Positions 11,477 to 24,300 of a stretch of DNA of 56,802 nucleotides are shown one piece after another. Under the pieces are notes generated by a model that searched no databases, had not been told where the DNA came from, and was given only the letters and a program-made list of their open reading frames with translations. Position numbers and translations under genes: made by a program. The DNA comes from Capronia americana (Eukaryota > Ascomycota > Eurotiomycetes > Chaetothyriales > Herpotrichiellaceae), in assembly GCA_016110215.1 (NCBI GenBank), contig JADWQD010000031.1, forward strand, positions 1 to 56,802, written 5' to 3'. The first letter of the stretch is position 1, and every line of letters begins with the position of its first letter.

Positions 11477-12951
11477 TTATAATCTAGAGGGTCTCTACTT
11501 AAACTTTTAATCTTAGTATCTTCCCTATTCCTTTTCGACGGAGACTCGTCTTAAAGGGTTATAAGAGGGGGCGATATATTACTAGTAGTCCTCTTTCTAA
11601 ATATATTAAGCTAGAATTACCTTAGGTCTCTACCTACTAATATAATACTAGTAGGCCTTCCTCTTTATCTCGGTACCTATAGGTTAAGTTATACTTTAAT
11701 ACTAGGAGTTACCCCTCTCGCTAGGGATACTATAGAACTTATTATAGCCTTCTTTAATATGTCGTTATAGTATTATAACGCTAGCTCTTTTAGGTCCCTT
11801 ACTTTTTAGATCTCCTATCTCTAGACTTAGTATCTTTTATCCTATATTCTGTAGTTTCCTTTATATAGCGCGTATTTACTAGCCGCTCTATATAGTTTCG
11901 AGTATTCGCGAGCGGTATAGCGCTTAGTGTAGTTCGCGTAAGTTATCTTATTCCTATAGACCTAAGTAATATATTTAAACTATTAGTAGTTATAATATTA
12001 TATAACCCTAGCCTCCCTTATAAATCTTTTATATTCTTTAATTTCCTAGCTTATAATTAGGCCTTTTATAATAATCCGGTTTATATTATAAGCCGTTAAA
12101 ACCTTAATAATTAGGGAGCTAAACTTCTTCTCTACTTAACTCGCGCTCTTCGGCTAGCTTACCCTTAAGATCTCGAGATCCGGGTAAAGGCGTCGGTTTT
12201 CCTCTTAAATCTTTATAGCTGCTTATACCTATTAAGAGATATTAATATCCTTTATTCGGACTATATAGGCGAAGACTATAAAGGTAGTCCTCTTAACCTT
12301 TATAGACGGTGTAATAACCTATAACTACTCGGAACTCTTCTTAAGTAAAACTCTCAACTCTATTTATATTATTATAATAAGGAGGTCCCTACTTATTAAT
12401 TTCTAAATAGTTAAGATATCTTCCGTTACTTTCTTTAGCTCTTTATATTAAATTATATTAAGTAGCGCCTCGACCCCTATATCCCTTAAGTACTCGCGTT
12501 CTTAGTCGCTTTAGATTATAACCGTAATCTCTCTATCGCGCCTCTTTATAGGAGGTTCTATAAGAGTAGGGGTGGTGTTTAGCTAATTAGCCTAAGCCGC
12601 CACCTAGCTCCATGTTCACTATATACCTAGTCCGCTTAGTAATAGTTTCTTCTTAATCTCCTCTATATTTACTAGGATCTACTCAATACTATTCGTAACT
12701 AGCTTATTATATAATATCGTGTTACTCGCGTTACTAGTGTTTAGAATCTAGATAATCCTAAATAATACGTCTTTCTCCACCACTATATACTCCTTTCTAT
12801 CTCTTTCAATAATCTCCGCACTATCTGTAAGCTTCTAGAGCTTCTTAAATTATTCTATGACCGTGTGGAACCGCGCGTTACTACTTATAGGTGTAGGGGG
12901 ATTAGTGCTTCCCCTATTACCCTCCCTTCTTTCTCTCTTAATTCCTTCTAT
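11473..12951 (-). pseudogene. LINE 2 ORF1 (gag-like, RIPped)
   Basis: 1479-nt frame equivalent to ORF1 of the other LINEs. The start codon is mutated to ATA (12951-12949) and the stop TAA lies at 11475-11473. It encodes zinc-knuckle RNA-binding protein remnants with knuckle Cys and His codons mutated to Tyr. ORF2 starts in the -1 frame across the stop. Confidence 0.83.
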
Positions 12952-13055
12952 CCTCCCTTCTTAGAGGATTCCTAGCTAGTAGCTAGACTATCTATAGCTA
13001 TTTATAGTTATCTATAACTATACACTATCCTTTATTAAAGAACTTTTTTTTTAAT

Positions 13056-14809
13056 AATTATATTACTTAATACTATAAGAAAGATCTTTAAGATTATTAT
13101 TATAAGGAGACTCTTAAAACTAGTAAAAATCTATTATCTTCTCCTTAATTTATAGATAAGAGCCTAAAAAAGAAGATTAATAAGTTTAGTACTTTAGCTT
13201 ATTATAAAATAAATCTATATAATCTAAAACCTCTCTAGAGAGTTATAAGTAGTTATAGTACTTTATATAGATATTATAAGAGCCTTTAATAATATATTAT
13301 AACTATAACTATTATATAACCTTTAAAAGAGATATATCTTAAGCCTTATAATAAAATAGATAAAGAGCTTTCTAAATAGATAAACTATAAAACTTAGTAT
13401 ACTAAAAGGTGAGACTCTATACTTTAGTATAATTAAGGGGATTCTATAGAGGTCTCTAGTCTTACTAATTATCTTTCTCTTCTTTATAGCGGATCTTCTA
13501 GATAATATTAAAAATAAAGAGCTATAAACTACTTTAGTTAAATTTATAAATAATATATATATTCTTATATATAATAAGTCTATAAAGTATAACTATATAA
13601 AACTAGAGAGAATTTATTATAAATACTAGTAATAAGCGCTAAGCTATAAGATAAAGTTTACTCTAGATAAGTATAAGCTAATTTACTTTACGAGAAACTA
13701 AAGTAAGTTTAATATAAAGATAGAGGCTAAGATTAAGGGGATATAACTAGAGATAAAGTAAATTATTAAGATTCTAGAGATATAGATTAACTTAAAACTA
13801 TAGTGAAAGAAATAACTTTAGAAGATAAAAAGTTAATTTAAGTTATAACTACTTATATTTAGCTATATTACTTATTTAATCTAGAGAGCGGAACTATTAT
13901 AATTACGACTTATTTACTTAATAATACTTTAGTCTATAATAAGTTTTATCTTAAAAATTTAGTAGAGTCTAGATAGCCTTAGATTAATAATAAAGTTAGC
14001 TAATAAGAGGCTAGAGGTAATATAAAACCGGGAGTTATAGTGCGTAACCGGCGTATATAAGGCGGTAGAGGGCCTAACCCTTAAGAGAGAGTTAGGGATC
14101 CCCCTAATCTATCTTAACACTAAAAAAAGGCTCGCGACACTTCTTCTATAGATATATTACTCCTTAGCGGGTTAATTTATTAGAGAGAAGTATAGTAAGA
14201 TCTAGTTATACTACCTTAAGATAAGATAATAGGCGTTATAATAAAGGGCGACCCTAATAGTACTTAAGCTCTAGTGGCTATAGCTAAACTTTCTTAATTA
14301 ATATCGCGCTAAGATTCTATAATAGGATCTAAGTAATCTAGTAACTATATAATTAAGATCTTAGAAGAAGGCCTAGTAAGAATACTCCTAAGCTATATAA
14401 GACTAAAGATAAGCCTAATATATTAAGTTCATCCCTATATATAAAAGACCTCTAGCTCTCCTTATAGAGAGATATAACCTAAAGAAACTATATATAATCT
14501 TCCTAAAGGTATTAAGCGCGATAATAACCTAGATCCGCATAAAAAAAATTAAACTTAACGCCTTTCTCTATAAAAGGAGAGTTTTAGGAATTCTCTTAAT
14601 ATATAGTTATAAGTAGTTATAATAGACTATAAAGTATATTATTAGGCACTACCCCGATTAGTAGAAGAGAAGGGCACCCCTCTATAGTCTCTAGTATTAG
14701 AGTAACTACTAAAGACTAGTTAAAACCTCAGTAAAGGCTAAGGTAGTGGTAATCTAGCTATAGTAGATAAATCTCCTCCCCTAATTTAGCCTTAGACTTA
14801 GCCTTAAGT
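13056..14809 (+). pseudogene. LINE 1 ORF2, 3' part (RT and C-terminus)
   Basis: Continuation of LINE 1 ORF2 after LINE 2. The RT active-site box near 13541-13552 reads FINN, with both aspartates lost by G-to-A changes. It is followed by the thumb and the C-terminal Cys/His segment. The end at ~14809 is set by alignment to LINE 3 and is approximate. Confidence 0.82.
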
Positions 14810-16660
14810 ATAAGCGCGGAGAGCAGGCTATCTAGCTAGCCCTCATCTTATATAAGGCGGTTATAAGCGGTTATAGTAGTTTAAAGAAGGTTTTATTAAA
14901 GAAAGTTAATTATATTATAGATAGTACTTTAGCTAAGGTACTAGCTTATTACTTATTAGCTTATCTACTTACTTAAGGTTATAAGTCTTTACTAAAAGAT
15001 ATAAGTAATAAAGCTTATAGCCTAAAATATCTACTCACTTAGTTATAAGCTATTTTAATTAGTTACTTTAATCTCCACTAGTATATATAACTCTAGAACT
15101 TTATAAAAACTATTTAAAACCTTATATAATCACTTAATCTAAGAGGCCTCTAAGTTTATTAGCGCTAATAGGCTAGCGAGCGGAATATTTTAAAGCCGGG
15201 CCGAAACTAGTTATAATTAACTTAGGAGTAGACTTAGCTTTAGTATTAGCTTTAGCGTTAGCTTTAGCCTTAGGAGTAGGTTTCTAAATTTTAGAAGTCC
15301 GTAAAGAGTTATAAGTAATTATAATAGTTTCTTAAGCTTTATAAAGCGCCTCTTTAGTAATCTTCTAAGCTTTATAGACTAAGGCTTTCTAGATTATTAC
15401 TAAGAGAGTTAATATAGTTATAATAGATTATAAAGAGATAAGACTTATATTTAATAGTAAAAGTATAGTTAACTTTCTTAGATTACTAGATATAGTAAGT
15501 ATAAGCTAGAATAAAATTAGTAGATTATAATAGATTATAAGGAGATAAGCTAGCTTATTACTACACTTTATATAGCTAAAGAATATATAAGTCTTAAATT
15601 TACTATATTAGTTAGTGTACTTAGTATAAGCTAATAAATTAGTTATAAATAGTTATAAGAGAGATAGTATAAATATAAATTATTATAGTTTTTCTTAATT
15701 TAAATTAAGTATACTTTATCTTTAGAAGCTTAAGATTCTATTAAGGGGGTTAGTATAGTTATAAATAGTTATAGAAGTACTTACTAGTAGCGCCTATAGT
15801 CTAGAAGAGATACTTATCTTAAGGGTTATATTAATTTAGAATCTCTATAATATTATTAAAAGTCTTTATAACTATTAGTAATCTAGTAGTTTAGAAAATT
15901 TACTAAGGGTATATATTTAAAGAATTATATAGATATAGCTATTAAAGCGCTTATAAGAATCTTTATATAGTATAATAATTATAAAAGGTTATAAATAGAA
16001 AAGAAAGAAGATAAAAAATATAGTATAGAAGAAGATATAAGAAAAATAAAGAAGAAATATAAGTATATACTTATATTAAAGAACCTATATAAGACTAATT
16101 ATAACTACTTATAACTATAATATTAAAGCTAAAGTAGAAGATAAAGATTATAATACTTACTAACTATTTACTTACTATTTACTTCTCTCTTATCTACTAT
16201 TCACCTTATAATTTACTTATAATTTATTAATAATTTACTTTATATTTACTTTAGCTACACCTTACTTTAGCCTTACTTTAGCTTTACTTTACTACTAGAG
16301 AAGAGTTATAACCTTTTATAACTAAAGAGAGCTTAAAAAACTTTTAAATAACTCTAGAGGGGAGGCCGGCGACCCCGCTACCTCTAGAACTCTACTCCCT
16401 TAGAGGGAGATAAGTTATAAATAATTATAACTTATAGGAAAAAGGAAAGTAGAAAGAAAAGACTAGAGGCTTAAAGAATAATCCTACACTATCTATAAAG
16501 ACTTATAAACACCTAATATAAAAGTGAAACTAATAGAAATAATAGGGGGTAGGTTTTATTTTCCGGGAGGGTTTTCTCTATTCTATTTAATAGTTTATAG
16601 AATTCTTAATATAAGCTTTAAGTAGCTTCTAGAAGTAGAGAATAAAAAAAATAAAAAAAA
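14810..16660 (+). repeat. LINE 1 3' region
   Basis: Same architecture as in LINE 2. It has paired octamers (for example gttataagcggttatag near 14860), the 11-bp array at 16150-16300, the palindrome cttaatttaaattaag near 15697, and an A-rich tail at 16640-16660. It shares with LINE 4 a 24-bp longer Lys/Ala repeat on the antisense strand near 15230-15290. Confidence 0.7.
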
Positions 16661-19600
16661 AATATAAAAATATTATTATAAAATAAATATAACTATAACT
16701 ATATAAAAGTATTACTACTTCTTTAAAGTATAATTATTATTAATATTACTATAATTAAAGCTATAGATTTCTATTAAAATATTAAGAAAGCTAATAATAT
16801 TATTTATAGTACTAGTCTCTATAATATTAAATAGATATTTAAGAATAAATAACTAAAAGAAGAGATTAATAATTAGCTAATAGAATAATTACTTTTAAAA
16901 GAATATATTAACTTTAAAAATATTTTTTTAAAGGTATAGTTTAATACTCTTCTTTTATTTTAACTATATAACTATAAAATCTAGCTAAAAGAAGAAAATA
17001 CCCTTAAATATAGTCCTCTTTACTAAAAGAGTATATTAAAACTTCTTCTTATTAAGAAATACCTTAAAGAAAATCTCCTAAAGAGATTTATTAAGCTAAA
17101 CTAAGTACTATATATATTCTCTATACTATTTATAAAAAAGCTAAATAAAGAACTATATTTCTATATTAATTACTAAAAGCTAAATACTATAATAAAGAAA
17201 AACTACTATTTATTATCTTTAATTAATAAGACTTTAGCGCGGCTTTAAAGAGCTTATATATTTATAAAGTTTAATATATAGTAGGCCTTCTACTATATTT
17301 AAATATATTTAGACTCTAAAGAACTAATAATATTCTAAATATACTATAGCGTCTATAAGTATAAAGTACTACTATTTAAGTTAACTAATAGGCTCGCGAC
17401 CTACTAGTATTATATAAATAATATTCTATTTAACTTTCTTAATAATTTTATCGCGGTCTACCTTAATAATATCCTAATCTACTTTAAGAATAAACTAAAG
17501 TATACTAAATAAGTTAAGAAGATTCTAGAGCGCCTATAGAAGGCTAGACTATAAGTTAATATTAAGAAAAGCGAGTTTAGCGTTAAGGAAACCTAATATC
17601 TAAGATTTATAATCTCTATTAAAGATATTAAAGTAGACTTAGCTAAGATTTAAGTTATTAAAGATTAATAAGCCTCTACTATAGTAAAGAGTATTTAGTT
17701 ATTTTTAAAATTTTATAACTACTATTATCTCTTTATCTACTAGTATAGCTAAATTATAAAACCCCTAATATAACTAACTAAGAAAGACTATCTCTTTCTA
17801 TTTAATAAAGACTACTAGAAGGTGTTTAAAGAACTAAAGTTATAGCTATTAATAGCCTTTATCCTTAGCTACTTCTATCTAGAGCGGTAAACTATACTAG
17901 AGACTAACGCCTCTAATAGAGTAATAGTAGCGGTTCTATTATAGCTAGATCCTATTAACGGTCGCTAATACTCTATCGCCTACTACTTAAAAACTATAGC
18001 CCTTATAAAGTATAATTATAATATTTATAATAAGGAGATACTTACTATTATAAGTATACTAAAGTATTAGCGGCCGGAACTTTAGAGTATAGTAAACTAA
18101 TTTTAAGTTTTTATTAACTATTAGATATTATAATACTTTATAACTAAGTAATAATTAATAGTGTAATAAGCCTATTAAATAATAATACTCTCTTAATATT
18201 ATTTCTAAATTATATTCTAATTAAGTTACTAGAATAAAAAGGTAAATATCTTAACTTAACGCTAATAAAAATAAGAAGACTAAAAAGAAGCTATATAAAA
18301 TATAAAAATATAAGTTATACTAGGCCCTAAAGTATTAAATCCTTAAATCTACTAAGAGTTATAGTTAGCTTTAGTAAATCTAAAGCCGCTACTTCTAGTA
18401 AACTAAGTTTTATAAACTAATAAATAGAGTAAGACCCTTAAGAAAGAATACTAAAAGATATAAGATTAGTAAGCTCTATAGAAACTATTATAAAGACTAT
18501 TACTATACTAAGGCTAATTAATAGTCCTAAAGAAGAACTACTTATATATAAAGTTAATTAAAGAAGTATATAACTAAAGATTAATAATATACTTAAGCTA
18601 TAATAAAATAATAAAGTTATTATAAACTTAATATTATTAGTTAAACCTTCTTTAAAATATTACTTAATTTATTTAAAATTATTATATTTATTATTATATA
18701 ACTATTTTATAAGATTTATCTTTAGATATATTAAAGTTACTACTTATTCCTAATTAACCTTAATAATATATCTTTATAGATTTTAAGTTATTTTTAAAGA
18801 ATATAAAGAGTTTTAATAATATTTTAGTAGTTATAAATTATTTAGAAAAATAAATATACTCTTTACTATATTTAAAAACTATAACTATAAAAAATATAAT
18901 ATAACTATAAACTTTTAAATACTATTATATTTAATTAAGAACTATAATTTATTTTAATATTCTAAATAGAGTTCTATTATATTTTAAATATAAAGCTAAA
19001 ACTATTTATCGCTTTTTATTTCTAAATAGATAACTAAATAAAGATTATAAACTAGTATTTAAATTAATAACTTTATTTATTTATTAACTATTATTAAGAT
19101 AATTAGTTTAATCTTCTTTTAATTATAAACTTTATATAAATATTACTACTATATAATTTAATTAAAATAAGTTTTTTCTATTTTAAAAATAAATATAAGC
19201 CTTATATATCTTTTAATTAAAACTAGCTAAGTAAGCTAACTATAGTATAGAAAAGACTTAATTAAGAAGAAGTCTAAAAGTATATAGAAAGAATATAAGA
19301 CGCTTAGTAATTTATCTATATTATTATATTAAATATATAAACTTAATAATAATAATAAGCTAATAAGTATTATTAAAAAGTTAATTTTATAATAAAAGAC
19401 CTAGTATAGATATCTACTAAGAACTAGAAAATAAATTAACTAAGCTAAAAACTAGTATACTAAATAACTAGCCCTTTCTAAATACTAAAGAAGATTAATA
19501 ACTCTTTTAAACTAGACCTACTAGATTTAATAAAGATTTACTTAGTTCTCTCTCTAAACTATTTATATAAGGCTATAAAAGACCCCCTTTTAAAATAGGT

Positions 19601-19926
19601 TAATAAACCTTTACCGCTAATTAAAGTAAATAATAAGAATAAATAGAAAGTTAAGAAAGTCTTAGCTATATAAAAGTATCGCGATAAGTTATAATATCGG
19701 ATCCGGTAATTAGGCTAGGATAAAGATCTAGAATAGTATCTAGCCTCTAACTTTAAGAATATACTATATAAGGTCTAGGACTACTATAATAGATACCCTT
19801 AATAGCTAGGCCCCCTAAAACGGCTATAGGAATAGATTTACTATTAGGAAAATAATAAAGACCCACCGGATTATACTAACGATAATAAAGCCTAAGGTTA
19901 GGCTTTCTTAAGGGGGGGGGGGGTAA
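16661..19926 (+). pseudogene. Gypsy A pol, main part (RT-RNase H-IN-chromodomain)
   Basis: Resumes pol after LINE 1. The RT has recognisable blocks in one frame: LIKKYL, KELYFYINY, KKNYYLLPLIN and YLNN at 17459-17470 (the catalytic YLDD with both Asp changed to Asn). RNase H follows, then integrase. A C-terminal chromodomain at about 19638-19810 has aromatic-cage spacing: EVKKVL...YRIR.LG*D.DLE*Y, where * is TAG or TAA replacing Trp or Gln. The polypurine tract is the 12-G run at 19912-19923. It is not translatable. Confidence 0.88.
19912..19923 (+). promoter_or_regulatory. Polypurine tract of Gypsy A
   Basis: Run of 12 G directly before taa and the 3' LTR. This is the expected position of the plus-strand primer. 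Gypsy B has a 7-G run at 46220-46226 and C a 5-C run (minus strand) at 21383-21387. Confidence 0.75.
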
Positions 19927-20212
19927 TATTACGGAACGAAACGCGCCTAGCCTGTAAGAGGGCCGGGTTAGGTCTAATATAGTCGAATACTAGTATAGTG
20001 ATAGTTACTAGGTACGTAACTAGAGTCCTCAGCGGCGAGCGCATATACCAGAACCCTTAGTAGAGGGAAACCTTCACCTAGGACCGGGTATAGTCGCCCC
20101 TATTAGATATCTTTCCTCCTCTCTCTAGTTTAGTCTCCTTTATATTAAGTAATCTATACCTTTATATAGTGTTTACTTTACCTTTATCCTATTAGTATAC
20201 TATATTATTATA
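19927..20212 (+). repeat. 3' LTR of Gypsy A
   Basis: 286 bp, the same short LTR variant as 713-998. It is less mutated at its 5' end (gagggccgggttaggt survives). It ends ...attattata. Confidence 0.9.
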
Positions 20213-20396
20213 GAAACTTATCGACGACTGGAAAAATAATATAATATAGGCAGCGTTACTATATAAACTATATAAGTAGATTCCCGTGAGAGTATCCTAG
20301 ATATAGAGGGAGGCGGAGAGGTATAAGACCCCCGGGAATTAAAAGTTAACTTAAGAAGACGAAATAATTAAGGCGTAAAAGGATTTAAGCGGTTAG
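20213..20396. other. Unique spacer between Gypsy A and B
   Basis: 184 bp matching neither LTR nor LINE. It is only partly RIPped. Its last five bases gttag are the left copy of the target duplication of element B, and the right copy is at 46604-46608. Before B inserted, this sequence was therefore contiguous with 46609 onward and is the left remnant of that host region. No gene is seen. Confidence 0.7.
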
Positions 20397-20770
20397 TATC
20401 ACGGAACGAGACGCGCCTAGCCTATAAAATAGCTGGATTAGGATAGATACGGATGAAGGCTGGGAAAGGCTGGTATAATAGCAGTTACCGGATTAGGAAT
20501 AGGGCTTTACTAAGCCTTACCCTAATTAGGTAATATACTCGTGTAAGTTACACGGCTATATATAATTAGCTGCACGTGACTAGGGTTTTCGGCGGTGCGC
20601 GTATATACCGGAACCCTTAGCGGAGGGAAATATTCACCTGGGACAAGGTATAGCCGCCTTTTTAGATATCTTTCCTTCTCTCTCTAGTTTAGTCTCTTTA
20701 TATTAAGTAATCTATACCTTTATACAGCGTTAGCCCTACCTTTATCCTATTAGTATACCGTACTATTATA
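20397..20770 (+). repeat. 5' LTR of Gypsy B
   Basis: 374 bp starting tatcacgg and ending ccgtactattata. It is RIPped at the right end (taccgtactattata against tgccgtgccatcaca in its partner at 46230-46603). It contains agtttagtct at 20686-20695. Confidence 0.92.
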
Positions 20771-20772
20771 TT

Positions 20773-20782
20773 AGACTAAACT
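20773..20782 (+). promoter_or_regulatory. Candidate self-primer binding site of Gypsy B
   Basis: agactaaact, 2 nt after the LTR, is the exact reverse complement of agtttagtct inside the LTR (20686-20695). If transcription starts at that LTR motif, the RNA 5' end could fold back and prime minus-strand synthesis, as known for Tf1 and its sushi-group relatives. The same pair occurs in C (27163-27172 with 27251-27260). In A the primer site has one RIP change. Confidence 0.6.
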
Positions 20783-21015
20783 CTCCCCACTACTATCCTA
20801 GAAAGGAAATTATAATATCCCACCCGAACTAGAACCGACTAGAACGAACCGAAGCCGATAACTACACTATCACTAAACCTACTAATAATAGTACGACCGA
20901 CCGAAGCGAACAACCTTAGGGCCGATAACTATACTATCCTACCGACTACTAAATAGAACGCTAAACCTATTACTCATAATACTAAACCCGAGCTAATTAG
21001 TAGAGACCGATATAG

Positions 21016-21379
21016 TGTAACGGTACGGCATACTAATAGGATAAAGGTAGGGCTAACGCTGCGCAAAGATATAGATTGCTCAATATAAAGAGACTAAACT
21101 AGAGAGAGAAGGAAAATATCTGAAAGGGACGGTCGCGCCTGGTCTCAGATAAAGGTATGCCTCTACCAAGGTTTCTGGTATACGCGCGCACCGCTAAGGA
21201 TCCCAGTCACGTATAGCTAATTATATATAGCCGTATAACTTACACGGACATATTACCTAATCAGGATAAGGCTTAGTAAAGTCCGATTCCTAATCTAGCA
21301 GCTGTCGCTATAATAACCTTCCTCTATATTTATACTAGTTCAGCTACTCTATATACTAGGTACGTCTCGTTCTATAATA
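21016..21379 (-). repeat. 3' LTR of Gypsy C
   Basis: 364 bp, plus-strand start tgtaacgg and end ctataata. It is bordered inside by the C-run of the polypurine tract complement (21383-21387). It is only moderately RIPped. Confidence 0.92.
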
Positions 21380-24300
21380 TTACCCCCTCCTCTAAGGAAG
21401 CCTATCCTCAGGCTTTATTATCGTTAGTATAGTTCGGCGCGTCTTTATTATTCTCCTAATAGTAAATCTACTCTTATAATTATTTCGGGGGGCCTAGTTA
21501 TTAAGGGTAATTATTATAATAGTCCCGGATTTTATATAGTGCGTTTTTAAAGTTAAAGACCGGGTACTACTCTAGATCCTTATCTTAGCTTAGCCACTAA
21601 ACTTAGTATTATAGCCTATCGTGATACTTTTATACGGCTAAGACTTTCTTAACTTCCTATTTATTCTTATTATTTACCTTAATTAGCGGCGGGGGATTAT
21701 TAACCTATCTTAAAAGGGGGTCTTCTACGGCCTTATATAAATAGTCCGGGGAGAGGACCGGGTGAATCTTTATTAAATCCGGTAGGTCTAGCTTAAAAGA
21801 GTTACTAATCTTCTCTAGTATTCAGAAAGGGCCAGCTATCTAGTGCGCTAGTTTTCGGCTTAGTTAATCTATTCTCTAGTTCTTAGTAGACACCTATACT
21901 AGGTCTCCTTCTATAAAATTAACTTTCCGGCGATACTTATCGGCTTATTATTATTACTATACTTATATACTTAATATAGTAATATAAGCGGATTACTAGA
22001 CGTCTTATATCCTCTCTATATACTTTCGGGCTTCTTCTTAGCTGAGTCTTTCCTATACTATAGCCGGCTTACTTAGCTAGTTCTAATTAAAAGATATATA
22101 AGGCTTATACTTATTTTTAAAATAGAAAGGGCTTATCTTAATTAAATTATATAGTAGTAGTACTTATATAAAGTCTATAATTAAGAGAAGATTAGACTAG
22201 TTATCTTAATAGTAGTTAATAAATAAATAAAGTTATTAATCTAAATACTAGTTTATAATCTCTATTTAGCTGTTTATCTAGAGGTAGAAAGCGATAAATA
22301 GCTTTAACTTTATATCTAAAATACGGTAGAACTCTATCTAAAATATTAAAATAAATTATAGTTCTTAATTAAATATAATAGTATCTAGAGGTCTATAGTT
22401 ATAGTATATATATATAATAAATAGTTATACTATATTCTTTATAGTTATAGTTTTTAAATATAGTAGAGAGTATATTTATTTATTTAGTTAGTCTATAATC
22501 ACTAAGATATTATTAAAACTCTTTATATCCTTTAAGAATAACTTAAAGTCTATAGAGATATACTACTAAAGGTGATTAGGGACGAATAGTAACTTTAATA
22601 TACTTAGAGATAAATCTTATAGAATAGTTATATAATAATAGATATAGTAATTTTAAATAAATTAAATAATATCTTAAGAAAGATTTAGCTAGTAGTATTA
22701 AGTCTATAATAGTTCTATAGTTTTATTATAGTTTAAATAAGCTATTAATATCTAGTTATAAACCTCTTTAATTAACTTTATATATAAATAGTCTATATTA
22801 AGGACTACTAGTTAATCTTAGTATAGTAATAGTGTGACGGCACGTTATACCAATAGGATAAAGGCAGGGTATACGCTGCGCAACGGTATGGATTGCTCAA
22901 TACGAAGAGACTAAACTAGAGAGAGAAGGAAAATATCTGAAAGGGACGGTCGCGCCTGGCCTCAGATGAAGGCATGCCTCTGCCAAGGGTTCTGGTATGC
23001 GCGCGCACCGCCAAGGATCCCAGTCACGTGCAGCCAATCACATATGGCCGTGCAATTTGCACGGGCATATTACCCAATCAGGATAAGGCTTGGCAAAGCC
23101 CGATTTCCAATCTGGCAGCTGTCGCCATAACAACCTTCCTCCATATCTGTGCCAGTCCAGCTACTCCATATGCCGGGCACGTCTCGTTCCGTGATAAATA
23201 GTCTCTATAATAGTTCCTATAGAGACTACTAATCTTATATATTCTAGTATTCTTTCTTTAGAGTCTCGCTCTACTTATTAGCTTATAAGACTTAGTCTAC
23301 TAGAAGTAACGGCTCTATATTTAATAGGGCTAGCTATAACTCCTAATAGATCTAAGGATCTAGTATTTCGGGGCCTAGTATAACTTATATTCTCTTATTC
23401 TATACGACTTCTTTCTAACCTTCTTATTCTTACTTATATTAGGTTAGGGCATCCGCTTTCTCGTTCTAGCGACCCGGTCGGAATATAATCTAGAAGTAGT
23501 ACTAGGAGAGTAATATTATTTATTAGGCTTAATAAGCCGTTAATTACCGCTTAGTTATAAAGTATTATAAGGCCTAATAATTAGTAAAGATTTAGAACTA
23601 GTTTATAACGCTCTATAGTTCTAGTCGCTAATACTTTAAGGCACTTATAATAGCGAGCATCTCCTTATTATAAATATTATAGTTATATTCTATAGGGGCT
23701 ATAGTCTTTAAGTAGTAGGTAATAGAGTGCTAGCGGCCGTTAATAGGATCTAGCTATAATAGAACCGCTACTAACACTCTATTAGAGGCGTTAGTTTTTA
23801 GTATAGTTTATCGCTCCGAGTAGAAGTAGCTAAAGACGAGGGCTGTTAATAATCGCAACTTTAGTTCTTTAAACGCCTTCTAGTAGTCTTCATTAAATAG
23901 AAAGAGGTAGTCTTTCCTAGTTAGTTATATTAGGGGTTTTATAATCCGGCTATACTAGTAGATAAATATATAATAGTAGTTATAGAAATCTAAGAATAAC
24001 TAGACGCCCTTTACTATAATAAGAATCTATTAATCCTTAATAACTTAAATCTTCACTATATCCACCTTAATACCTTTTATAGAGATTATAAATCCTAAGT
24101 ATCGAGTCTCCTTAACGCTGAACTCGCTTTTCTTAATATCGACTTATAGTCCGGCTTTCTATAGACGCTTTAGGACCTTCTTAACTTATTTAGCGTGCTT
24201 TAGTTTATTCTTAGAATAGATTAGGATATCGTTAAGGTAGACCGTAATAAAATCGTCTAAGAAATCGAATAGAACGTTATTTATATAACGCTAATAGGTC

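Larger units (their letters stand above)
6335..13055 (-). mobile_element. Tad1-like LINE 2
   Basis: Full-length LINE of about 6.72 kb on the minus strand, starting on the plus strand with its poly-T (A-tail complement) and ending with its 5' end near 13043. The target duplication aattatattact is at 6323-6334 and 13056-13067, inside ORF2 of LINE 1. It is the least damaged of the LINEs at the RT active site: FIDD at 9413-9424 keeps both catalytic aspartates, whereas LINE 1 reads FINN and LINEs 3 and 4 read FIDN. Confidence 0.93.
3183..16660 (+). mobile_element. Tad1-like LINE 1 (with nested LINE 2)
   Basis: Full-length non-LTR retrotransposon of about 6757 bp without its insert (3183-6334 plus 13056-16660). 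It has a 14-bp target duplication aatataaaaatwwt at 3169-3182 and 16661-16674. Order: 5' UTR, ORF1 with zinc knuckles, ORF2 (endonuclease, reverse transcriptase, C-terminal Cys/His region), a long 3' region of repeated short motifs, and an A-rich tail. It sits in pol of Gypsy A. It is RIPped throughout except for patches such as 3240-3480, where ATG codons and CA dinucleotides survive. Confidence 0.93.
713..20212 (+). mobile_element. Gypsy chromovirus A (with nested LINEs 1 and 2)
   Basis: Complete LTR retrotransposon split by nested LINEs. It consists of the 5' LTR (713-998), gag and protease (to 3182), then, after LINE 1, RT-RNase H-integrase-chromodomain (16661-19911), a 12-G polypurine tract and the 3' LTR (19927-20212). 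Without the inserts it is about 6035 bp. Both LTRs are the same 286-bp short variant, lacking ~90 bp found in the 374-bp LTRs of B. The whole body is RIPped and cannot code. The flanks show no 5-bp target duplication (cctag before, gaaac after), unlike B, C and D, so one flank has been rearranged. Confidence 0.92.

Noticed and set aside
14810..16660. Extra sense-strand ORF in the LINE 3' region
   Set aside because: Sense frames there have no domain and dense stops. Repeats and antisense composition explain the region better.
20213..20396. Further LTR or LINE fragment
   Set aside because: No match to any of the LTR, Gypsy or LINE sequences in the window on either strand by eye.
22974..23201. 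75-codon open frame with ordinary codons
   Set aside because: It lies wholly inside solo LTR D and its target duplication. It is open only because D is not RIPped.
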